Assembly: GCA_033764095.1 (NCBI GenBank)
Contig: JANRJF010000161.1
Location: forward strand, 1-9,811
Origin: JBDTMT01 sp033764095
GTDB lineage: Bacteria; Desulfobacterota; Binatia; HRBIN30; CADEER01
Direction of reading: 5' to 3'
DNA length: 9,811 nucleotides
Position numbers and translations under genes: made by a program. The notes beneath the pieces were generated by a model. The model saw nothing but the letters and a program-made list of their open reading frames with translations, did no database searches and had not been told where the DNA came from. Below, in pieces: positions 1 through 6,024 of this stretch. Position 1 is the stretch's first letter. The number at the start of each line of letters is the position of its first letter.

Positions 1-1341
1 ATTGCCGTCCGGCCCCAGCACGATGTCCTGCGGATTGCTGGGCGGCTGGATGGTGACGTTGACCACGTCGCCCTCGGCGGTGATGTGGCCGATGGTGTCG
101 CGGCCGTTGTCGGTGAACCAGGCGGTGCCGTCGGCGCCGACCGCCACGGCGGTCGGCGCGTACCCCTCGTCGAGCTCGTACTGCACCAGGCCGCCCGCCG
201 CGCCGATGCGGCCGATGGTGGCGCGCACCGCGTCGACGAACCAGACGCTGTCGTCGGTGCCGCGCGCCAGCGCCAGCGGGCCGCCCTGGGCGAGGTTGAG
301 GTAGGCGAAGCCGAGCGCGTCGAGGCGGCCGATCTGGTTGGCGAGCGGCTGCGTGAACCACAGGCGGCCGTCGGGTCCAGCGGCGATGTCCTCGGCGTAT
401 TCGTCTTCCGACAGCGACAGCATCTCGCGCATCGTGCCGGCCTGGTTGATGCGCCAGATGCTGCCCCGATAGGTGGTGAACCACAGGTTGTCGTCCGGAC
501 CGCGGGTGATGCGCTCCGGCTGCGGCGGCTGCATCTCGACTCCGGCCGGCAGCGGGAGGTCCGGCGCGAAGGTGCTCAGCTCGCCGTCTGTGGTCAGGCG
601 GCCGATCCAGTAGTCGCCGAAGCTGAGCGCGTACCACAACGCCCCGTCCGCTCCGCTGGTGAGGCCGAGCGGGTCGCCCTCGACCGGGTAGATCGTCGGC
701 TTGCCGCTGCCGTCGATACGTCCGATGCCGCCGAGCCTTGGGAGGGGCAGGCCGGCAGGCCCGACGCCGCGCAGTCCGCGCGCCGAGAACCAGGCGGCGC
801 CGTCGGGGCCGCGCGTGATGCCGACCACGCCCGCGTCGACCGGGAACTCGCTGATCACGCGCGACGGCGTGAGACGCCCGATGAGGCTGAACTCGACGCC
901 GCGGCTGACCGGCGACTCGGTGAACCAGATGGTGCCGTCGGCGGTGCTGGTGATGTCGATCGGGGTGCTGAACTCCCCGGGCAGCGGGTACTCGACCACC
1001 GTGCCCTCGGAGCTGACGTTGGCAATCCGCCCGCGGCCCGTCTCGGTGAACCACACCTCGCCGTCGCGCCCCAGGGTCATGAATCCGGGCTGCGGGAAAT
1101 CCGACTGGATGGGGAATTCCTCGAACCCGCCGGCGAGGCGGTAGCGCGCGACCTTGCCCGCCGAGTTCTCGGTGAACCAGACGTCGCCGTTCGGCTGCAC
1201 GACGATGCCGAGCGGGTAGGCGCTCTGCGTCGGCACGGTGAGCGTGTCGAACGCATGGACGGGAAGCACGAGGCCTGCCTCGCCACGCCCCGCCACCAGA
1301 ACCGCCGCCAACCAGATGCCGATCCACGCTCGTGCCGCCAT
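1..1341 (-). CDS. Secreted beta-propeller protein, streptogramin-lyase-like (3' end outside window)
   Basis: Open from an ATG at 1341 to the window edge (447 codons, no stop reached). Residues 1-22 look like a signal peptide: a hydrophobic stretch around residues 6-18, then a small-residue cleavage region. The rest is about ten repeats of roughly 40 residues, each centred on a G-x-D-G-x-x-W-F-T type motif (WFTE, WFTD, WFTT, WFSA, WFVD). This is typical of the virginiamycin B lyase (Vgb)/NHL-like propeller superfamily, and the protein is probably periplasmic or extracellular. It is already longer than classical Vgb (about 300 residues, seven blades). I count only two histidines, neither in a position suggesting the Vgb catalytic histidines, so I would not call it an antibiotic lyase. 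The ATG is the only start available: an in-frame TGA lies upstream with no ATG, GTG or TTG between. No clear Shine-Dalgarno is visible; a 7-bp inverted repeat abuts the start. It lies 146 bases downstream of the TIR operon and is probably a separate unit. Confidence 0.85.
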   Translation of the reverse strand, partial: MAARAWIGIWLAAVLVAGRGEAGLVLPVHAFDTLTVPTQSAYPLGIVVQPNGDVWFTENSAGKVARYRLAGGFEEFPIQSDFPQPGFMTLGRDGEVWFTETGRGRIANVSSEGTVVEYPLPGEFSTPIDITSTADGTIWFTESPVSRGVEFSLIGRLTPSRVISEFPVDAGVVGITRGPDGAAWFSARGLRGVGPAGLPLPRLGGIGRIDGSGKPTIYPVEGDPLGLTSGADGALWYALSFGDYWIGRLTTDGELSTFAPDLPLPAGVEMQPPQPERITRGPDDNLWFTTYRGSIWRINQAGTMREMLSLSEDEYAEDIAAGPDGRLWFTQPLANQIGRLDALGFAYLNLAQGGPLALARGTDDSVWFVDAVRATIGRIGAAGGLVQYELDEGYAPTAVAVGADGTAWFTDNGRDTIGHITAEGDVVNVTIQPPSNPQDIVLGPDGN

Positions 1342-1357
1342 GCGTAAGGACTTACGC
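1342..1357. repeat. Perfect 7-bp inverted repeat abutting a start codon
   Basis: GCGTAAG and CTTACGC are separated by 2 bases (GA). The repeat sits directly against the ATG of the propeller gene at 1341 and fills the place where a Shine-Dalgarno would be expected. It could be an operator or a hairpin that hides the start, or it may be chance. Only the symmetry is seen; the role is inferred. Confidence 0.4.
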
Positions 1358-1447
1358 GCAGCCGCGGCGTGAAGTCCACGACGGAGAGCGGGTTCGCAAT
1401 CTCACCACGGCTACTGATCGCGGCTCGGACGCGGGCACCGCCGTCGA

Positions 1448-1464
1448 GATCGGACGTGCCGATC
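1448..1464. repeat. 6-bp inverted repeat downstream of the PGDYG gene, possible weak terminator or operator
   Basis: GATCGG and CCGATC flank a 5-base centre (ACGTG), starting 23 bases past the stop codon at 1488. No T-run follows on the minus strand, so it is not a canonical intrinsic terminator. It lies in the 146-base gap between the TIR operon and the propeller gene and could terminate the operon weakly or bind a regulator. Confidence 0.3.
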
Positions 1465-1487
1465 CGATGCGGCCCCGACGCGGACGA

Positions 1488-1949
1488 TCAGCGCCCAGCC
1501 GAGGTGCGCCTGCTGGTAGCCGGAGCGCTTGTCCCGTCGGCCCTCTCGACCTTCCTGTCGGGCTCGTAGAGCTCCTGGAACATCTCGGCAGACATGCAGT
1601 ACCCGTCGCGCCCATCGCGCTGGTTGAAGATGATGTAATCGCCAGCCTTGTAGCGCGAGTGGCCTTCCTTGGTGGAGATCACTCCGTCCTCGAGCGCCAG
1701 CTCCGCCCACACCGGTGTTCGCTTGCGATACCGTCCGCGGCTGACCTCTTCGTAGGTGCGGGCAAACACCTTCGCATCGACGGTGTAGAGGTCCTGGCCG
1801 TTGTCGACGATCCAGTCGCCGCGCTTGCACTTCTGCGCTCGACCCCACTTCTGGTAGCGAAAGCCCACCGTATCCAGCGCCAAGCGGACTGCGGTCACCA
1901 GCGCGCCCGGACGACGCCGATAGCGCTGCCTATGGCTGAGGGATTTCAC
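1488..1949 (-). CDS. Small protein with two PGDYG-like repeats, third gene of the TIR/SLATT operon
   Basis: This 153-residue soluble protein has no signal peptide or membrane segment. It contains two copies of one unit. Unit 1 (about residues 9-69) has a YRRRP start, an AVRL strand, GDWIV at 44-48, Y55, F62 and TYEEV at 65-69. Unit 2 (about 73-130) has YRKRTP, AELAL, GDYII at 103-107, Y117, F124 and LYEP at 127-130. The GD[WY]-I-[IV] ... Y ... F ... YE pattern is that of the PGDYG family, common in phage and bacterial small proteins of unknown function. The C-terminal tail of about 23 residues is polar and probably disordered. The start is GTG, preceded by GAGGA 7 bases upstream, overlapping the TGA of the SLATT gene. 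The 10-base gap suggests translational coupling. The role is unknown; from context I infer a sensor, ligand-binding or regulatory partner (possibly antitoxin-like) of the membrane protein. Confidence 0.8.
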   Translation of the reverse strand: MKSLSHRQRYRRRPGALVTAVRLALDTVGFRYQKWGRAQKCKRGDWIVDNGQDLYTVDAKVFARTYEEVSRGRYRKRTPVWAELALEDGVISTKEGHSRYKAGDYIIFNQRDGRDGYCMSAEMFQELYEPDRKVERADGTSAPATSRRTSAGR

Positions 1950-1956
1950 GTTCCGG

Positions 1957-1961
1957 TCCTC
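1957..1961 (-). promoter_or_regulatory. Ribosome binding site of the PGDYG gene, overlapping the upstream stop
   Basis: GAGGA uses the last two bases of the TGA stop of the SLATT gene (1962-1960) and lies 7 bases before the GTG at 1949. It supports the GTG start and translational coupling of genes 2 and 3. Confidence 0.65.
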
Positions 1962-3039
1962 ATGCGTCGGCCAATCGATTCACGTCAGTTCTGACCCGCT
2001 CCCGGTCCGCCACCGCCGCGCCGCCCGTTCCGGCGCCCAGGGCCTGCTGCAGGGCCATCAATCCCGGTCCGGCCTCTTCAGCCTCCTGGACCCACTGGCG
2101 GTGCTCCAACGAGATGCGTTCGTGCGCGGCGCGCACGTACGCGGCGAAGGTGTCCATCTCGCCCCGCGCCACTGCCTCCTGCACGGCCGAATGTCGCTCG
2201 ATGATCTCGCTGAGATCGCGTGCCGCGCTCTCGTACCGAGACGCATTGCGTTGGTCCTGTCGGATCTCCTCACGCCTGCTCGCCACCGCGCCAAGAGCGG
2301 CACCGATGAGGCCCAGCCCCGCCAGGGCCCCGAGACGGGTGTCGAAGGTCGCCCCCAATCCCGCCACCCCGGAGCCCAGGGCCACCACCAACGCGCCAAT
2401 CGCCCCGATCCAGACGCTCCAGTCGGCCGAGGAACGGTGCACTCCGGTGCGCGAGGCGTAGTAGCGGCTCTGCACGACGAGTTGAAAGCGCCGGAAACAC
2501 TCCAGCGCGGTCAATGCCAGCAGCACGTTCGGCCCGTCGCGCCGCGTCACCGCGTCGACGACGCGCTCGAAGTAGCGAACCCGCTCCATTTCCGCTCGGG
2601 CGCGAGTGGTGATCCAGCGCTGCAACAGCTGGCCGCGCTCGATCTGGAACAGGGTCATCGCCGAAACCCCACCGGCGACGGCCGAGAACAGCCCCAGAGA
2701 ACCCGCCGACACGTTCGACACGAGCTGCGACATGCCCGACAGAAAGGGCGTCACCGCGGCCATGATCGCGGCGGCAATCGTCGCCGCGAAGATCGTCCAC
2801 GTCGCCAATGCCGACAGACGATGGAAGCGCACCTGGGCGCTGGCGGCCTCGCCGTCGAGCTGGTCGAAGCGAACGGCGCACTGCTCGATCGAAGACTGAC
2901 GCAAGACCCGCGCAAGATCGGGCGCCGCCGCGCTCAGCAACTCCGGCAGCGCCGACAACGCGCGGGTCGAATCGGCGGGCTCCACCGGTCCAACCAACAC
3001 CTCGGCTTTGGCGATCAATTCGCCCGCGGTCATCGCCAC
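1960..3039 (-). CDS. Four-TM SLATT-like membrane protein, predicted effector
   Basis: This 359-residue protein has two 2-TM units. Unit 1 has a helix at about 52-74, then TM segments at about 75-97 and 112-133, then a charged helix rich in R and E. Unit 2 begins with RYYASR at 192-197, with TM segments at about 209-229 and 236-254. A long amphipathic helix follows (REEIRQDQRNASRYESAA region), ending in E-x-I-x-x-E-H-x-x-W near 307-316. This second unit matches the layout of SLATT domains (SMODS- and SLOG-associating 2TM effector), which are predicted to disrupt membranes or form pores in nucleotide-dependent conflict systems. The first 50 residues are a non-membrane extension of unknown role. 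A GTG at 3039 lies 6 bases after AGGAG; an ATG at 3033 is an alternative with a 12-base spacer. The gene follows the TIR gene by 11 bases. The family assignment is from motif layout by eye and the effector role is inferred. Confidence 0.78.
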   Translation of the reverse strand: MAMTAGELIAKAEVLVGPVEPADSTRALSALPELLSAAAPDLARVLRQSSIEQCAVRFDQLDGEAASAQVRFHRLSALATWTIFAATIAAAIMAAVTPFLSGMSQLVSNVSAGSLGLFSAVAGGVSAMTLFQIERGQLLQRWITTRARAEMERVRYFERVVDAVTRRDGPNVLLALTALECFRRFQLVVQSRYYASRTGVHRSSADWSVWIGAIGALVVALGSGVAGLGATFDTRLGALAGLGLIGAALGAVASRREEIRQDQRNASRYESAARDLSEIIERHSAVQEAVARGEMDTFAAYVRAAHERISLEHRQWVQEAEEAGPGLMALQQALGAGTGGAAVADRERVRTDVNRLADA

Positions 3040-3044
3040 ACCCG

Positions 3045-3050
3045 TCTCCT
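3045..3050 (-). promoter_or_regulatory. Ribosome binding site of the SLATT-like gene, abutting the upstream stop
   Basis: AGGAGA directly follows the TAG stop of the TIR gene (3053-3051). It gives a 6-base spacer (measured from AGGAG) to the GTG at 3039, against 12 to the ATG at 3033, which favours the GTG start. Confidence 0.65.
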
Positions 3051-4238
3051 CTAGTGTGGCGGACGCACCGGCCAGCCCCGAACGTCCCGCTGCGGGGCGT
3101 AGGGCGGCACGGCTGCTTTGAAGGTGAGCGACGGAATCCGGTGGACGCCACGCGCCTTGAGCGTCGCCCAGACGTCGCGCGCCTGATCCGGGTAGACGGC
3201 GCGGATGAGCGATTCAACCGCCACCACCTTCTTGTTGCGCTTCAGGGTCTCGATGCAGGTCTCGAACACGCAGTATTCGAGTGCGATCCCGACCACGTAT
3301 ACCGTCTCGATGTGGGTGCGATTGATGATCGCGTCCATGCGCGGGTTCTCGTATGGCGAATACCCGTCCTTGTCCGCATCGATCCCAAAGCGGACCACCT
3401 CGACCTCGCGCCGCTCGAGCAGATCGGGATGAAACGCCGCCCCCGCGGTGTATTGGACGCAGTGCGGAGGCCACTCACCTCCAGGATAGAACCCAAACGA
3501 CTTGTGGTTGAGCGGATGCCAGTCCTGCGCGTAGACCACGGTCATTCCGGCGGCGATTGCCCCGGCAATCGCCTCGTTCAACGGCGGCAGGAGCGACTCG
3601 GCGTCCGGCGCAGGAAGCGAGCCATCCTCGAAGAAGTCGTTCTGGATGTCGACGACGATCAGCGCGTCGCGTCGCCGACCGTGCGGAACGTAGATCGCCG
3701 GCGGGGCGTCCTCGCGATCCGCCGTCGCGAGCTTGTCGAACTCCCGTCGCCCGGCGACCTCCTCCGCTCCCACCGCCGCGACTGGCGACTCGATCTCCTG
3801 GCGCAACTCGAGCCAGGCTCCGCGTGCGGCATACTGCAAGGTTCGCTCGTGGACCGGCTCCTTACTGCGCGCGTTCAGCAAGCCGGCCAGACGGAGCAGG
3901 CCGTCTTCGTTGCAGGGGATCAGGTCGAGCCGGGCGAAAGGCCCCCCCTCGAGATCCTTGGGATCCAGGTCGAAGAGCAGCGCGCAGAGGCCCTTGCTGC
4001 GCAATGCTCCGAATTCGTACCCCGGCCAGAGCTTCTTCTGGTTGTCTTTGGTCAGGCAGAAGATGCCGAACTGAGAATCGTCGAGCGCTTGTTCCAGCCG
4101 TCCCCGCCAGTTCTCGTCGTCGCCCAGGTCACGCTCGCTGTGCCAGGGCTTCACCCGCACCAACCCGGGGAGGATGTCGTACAGCCTGAGGCTGATCTGC
4201 CGCGATCTGTCTCCGGACCAACTGAGAAACACCTGCAT
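3051..4238 (-). CDS. TIR domain fused to nicotinamidase/isochorismatase-fold domain
   Basis: This is a 395-residue predicted cytosolic protein. Residues 1-125 are a TIR domain of the bacterial type: VFLSWSG at 3-9, KPW at 30-32, a CLT strand at 61-63, then W71 and YEFGAL at 74-79. E75 occupies the glutamate needed for NAD cleavage in active TIRs. Residues 190-370 are a PncA-like cysteine hydrolase: DIQNDFF at 197-203 (catalytic Asp D197), metal ligands D239, H241, H245 and H259 (W-P-P-H-C), and GIALEYCV at 317-324 with nucleophile C323 after the expected cis-peptide. The catalytic Lys just before a Gly (K96 in M. tuberculosis PncA) aligns to F284 (R283-F284-G285). TIR NADases release nicotinamide, the substrate of nicotinamidases, so the fusion joins successive steps or couples catalysis to product sensing. 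The frame is open back to 4349, but AAGGAG 7 bases before 4238 and the TIR-like MQVFLSW start set the N terminus. First gene of the operon. Confidence 0.87.
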   Translation of the reverse strand: MQVFLSWSGDRSRQISLRLYDILPGLVRVKPWHSERDLGDDENWRGRLEQALDDSQFGIFCLTKDNQKKLWPGYEFGALRSKGLCALLFDLDPKDLEGGPFARLDLIPCNEDGLLRLAGLLNARSKEPVHERTLQYAARGAWLELRQEIESPVAAVGAEEVAGRREFDKLATADREDAPPAIYVPHGRRRDALIVVDIQNDFFEDGSLPAPDAESLLPPLNEAIAGAIAAGMTVVYAQDWHPLNHKSFGFYPGGEWPPHCVQYTAGAAFHPDLLERREVEVVRFGIDADKDGYSPYENPRMDAIINRTHIETVYVVGIALEYCVFETCIETLKRNKKVVAVESLIRAVYPDQARDVWATLKARGVHRIPSLTFKAAVPPYAPQRDVRGWPVRPPH

Positions 4239-4245
4239 CGCCGCG

Positions 4246-4251
4246 CTCCTT
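4246..4251 (-). promoter_or_regulatory. Ribosome binding site of the TIR-nicotinamidase gene
   Basis: AAGGAG with a 7-base spacer to the ATG at 4238. It decides the start against the upstream extension to 4349, which would add 37 low-complexity residues before the TIR fold. Confidence 0.75.
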
Positions 4252-4365
4252 CGCGGAAGAGCCGCTCCGCAGCCCATCGCTCGCTGCGTTGCGGATCGTT
4301 GTTTTCGAGCTGATCTAGATGCTTGGATTAGTGGCACGACAGGTAGCAAGCGATTCCATTCGGCG

Positions 4366-4384
4366 TCTATAGGGGATTTCCCTA
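4366..4384 (-). promoter_or_regulatory. Candidate -10 box with overlapping gapped palindrome
   Basis: TATAGA on the minus strand at 4371-4366 would place the transcription start about 120 bases before the TIR gene ATG. The 5-bp-arm palindrome TAGGG-N5-CCCTA (4370-4384) overlaps it, as an operator might. The hexamer 17 bases upstream is a poor -35 match, so this is tentative. Confidence 0.25.
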
Positions 4385-4565
4385 CCCAGAGAAGCGTCGT
4401 ACGAGGGTCACCTCATCTGCTCGCCACATCGGCGCCGGCGAAAGCGGCCCGGCGCGGCGCGAGATCTGCTTCGCATCGAGCAGCCAGCCCGTGGTGGGAG
4501 GAGTACTCTTCGCAGCGAAGTGCGCGGCCGCGGCAGAGCGCACGACGCGTCTCGAAGCGGAACTG

Positions 4566-5957
4566 TCAGGCGGCGCGGTCGTCGACGCGCGCGGGCCCCG
4601 ATCGCCAGCGCGCCAGGTGGTCACGTAGCTTCTCGCCGAGCGGTCCGCCGCCGGACAGCCGGCGCAGGCTGGGCTCGAGATCGTCGCGCGGCGCGATGCT
4701 CGGGCGCTGCTCGTGCGGATCGGCGGTGAGATCGTAGGATTCCAGTTGCGCACCGCGGAGGATCAGCTTGCGCTCCGCCCCGATCAGGGCGACCAGATCT
4801 TGCCGATACTCCGCGCGCGCGTCGCGCAGGCGGGGGTAGTGAAAGTGCTCGGCGACGGCGACCGGCCGCTGGGCGCGGTAGTCGGTGTCGAGGATAGTCT
4901 CCGACCACCGACCGCGCGGCGCCGCGCGCATCAGGCCGAACAAGTCGCGGGTGCTGACGACGTCGTCGACCGCACCCGGCGACCGGTCGGGGTGCCGGAC
5001 GAAGAGCGGCACGTGCAGGTGGGTGTCGTAGACCGAGGCATCGTGCAGATACAGCCCGTGCTCGCCGAACGCCTCGCCGTGATCGCTGGTGACGATCAGC
5101 AAGGTGTCGTCCAACAGCCCGGCCGCCTGCGCCTGCTCGTAGAACTCCGCCAGCTTCGCGTCCATCAGGCGCACCGCGTCGCGGTAGCGCTCGAGCAGCA
5201 TGCGCCGGCTGGCGTTCGACATGCGGAAGCCACGCTGCAGGTAGCGATGTCCGCCGAGCTTCGGCATCACCAGCGGCATGCGGAGCAGGTCGTCCAGCCC
5301 ACGTCGCGACCACGGCGACCGGAAGATCGAGTCGGGCGCCGGCGGGTACGGCGCATGCACGTCGTAGAGATTGAGGAAGAAGAACGCGGGCGCCGGCGCA
5401 GTGCGGCGGGCGTCGAGCTGCTCGAGCAGATAGCGCAGCGCCTCGCGGTCGGCCGGCAGCGTCGCCTGCGCGAAGGTCGTGAGGAACTCCCGGCTGGCGC
5501 GCTGGCGCGGGTGGAAGAAGCCGCTGCTCATGATCTGCTGGCGGAAGCGCGGCTTCGAGGCCGCCAGCAGCAGAGAGAGCGGATTCAGACCGCTGCGCGG
5601 CGAGAGCACGCGCGTGTTGACGCCAAACCCGCGCGTCACGCCCGGCAGGGTGCCGTCGAACACCGGATTGCGGGTGACGACCTCGGTGTGGAAGCCCTCG
5701 CCGGCGAGGATCTCCGCGATGGTCGGCGCGGTGCGCGTGTACGCCATCGTCTGGAAGTGCGCGCCGTGCTCGGACGGCAGCAGGCCGGTGAACAGGCTGA
5801 GATGGGTGGGCAGCGTCCAGCACTCGCTGGCGTAGGCGCGCCGGAAGTGGACCGACTCGCGCGCCAGGCGGGCGAAGAACGGCAGCTCCGCGGTGAGGGC
5901 GGACGCCCGCAGCGAATCGACGACGAGGAGGACGATGTTGCGCGGGCGGGCAGTCAT
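4566..5957 (-). CDS. Sulfatase/alkaline phosphatase-superfamily hydrolase with Thr nucleophile position
   Basis: This 463-residue protein has no signal peptide. NIVLLVVDSLRA at 7-18 gives the N-terminal metal aspartate D14 (NIVLIVxDxLR pattern). CWTLPTHLSLFTGLLPSEHG at 46-65 is the nucleophile loop. In sulfatases this loop reads C/S-x-P-x-R and the Cys or Ser becomes formylglycine; here the aligned residue is T48 (T-L-P-T-H), so formylglycine chemistry is not expected at this site. H201 in NLYDVHAPY and D292-H293 in TSDHGEAFGEHG supply further metal or substrate contacts. The layout is that of arylsulfatase-A-like or phosphotransferase-like members; the substrate is unknown. The ATG at 5957 is chosen because the family motif starts six residues later; only a weak AGGG lies upstream. 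It sits 67 bases after the Lgt-like gene and is probably co-transcribed with it, which hints at work on lipid- or membrane-linked substrates. Confidence 0.85.
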   Translation of the reverse strand: MTARPRNIVLLVVDSLRASALTAELPFFARLARESVHFRRAYASECWTLPTHLSLFTGLLPSEHGAHFQTMAYTRTAPTIAEILAGEGFHTEVVTRNPVFDGTLPGVTRGFGVNTRVLSPRSGLNPLSLLLAASKPRFRQQIMSSGFFHPRQRASREFLTTFAQATLPADREALRYLLEQLDARRTAPAPAFFFLNLYDVHAPYPPAPDSIFRSPWSRRGLDDLLRMPLVMPKLGGHRYLQRGFRMSNASRRMLLERYRDAVRLMDAKLAEFYEQAQAAGLLDDTLLIVTSDHGEAFGEHGLYLHDASVYDTHLHVPLFVRHPDRSPGAVDDVVSTRDLFGLMRAAPRGRWSETILDTDYRAQRPVAVAEHFHYPRLRDARAEYRQDLVALIGAERKLILRGAQLESYDLTADPHEQRPSIAPRDDLEPSLRRLSGGGPLGEKLRDHLARWRSGPARVDDRAA

Positions 5958-6024
5958 GGACGGGCACCCTGGTCCATCGCCCGCGGCCCGCGCCGGGATT
6001 CGTATCGTCGCCAGGCGCCCGCCA

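Larger units (their letters stand above)
4239..4565. other. Intergenic region upstream of the TIR operon
   Basis: This 327-base stretch has no supported gene. The part nearest the TIR gene (about 4290-4385) is visibly AT-richer than its surroundings. It holds a TATAGA -10-like box on the minus strand (4366-4371) overlapping a gapped palindrome TAGGG-N5-CCCTA (4370-4384); no convincing -35 is seen. ATCTAGAT (4313-4320) is an 8-bp palindrome. Nearer the sulfatase stop are GTGCGC-N12-GCGCAC (4520-4543) and CTTCGCAGCGAAG (4508-4520), which may form weak hairpins that end the sulfatase transcript, without a T-run. Confidence 0.45.

Noticed and set aside
85..1347. A 420-codon plus-strand open frame
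   Set aside because: It is antisense to the propeller gene with its clear WFTE repeats; the product is Arg/Ala/Glu-rich with no motif.
1488..4238. Canonical Thoeris or CBASS system
   Set aside because: There is no ThsA-type SIR2-SLOG or Macro effector and no CD-NTase cyclase; only the TIR logic is shared.
2808..4313. A 501-codon plus-strand open frame
   Set aside because: It is antisense to the TIR-nicotinamidase and SLATT genes, whose catalytic motifs and TM segments are clear.
4239..4349. N-terminal extension of the TIR protein to an upstream start at 4349
   Set aside because: The extra 37 residues show no domain, while AAGGAG sits 7 bases before the ATG at 4238 and the TIR fold begins right there.
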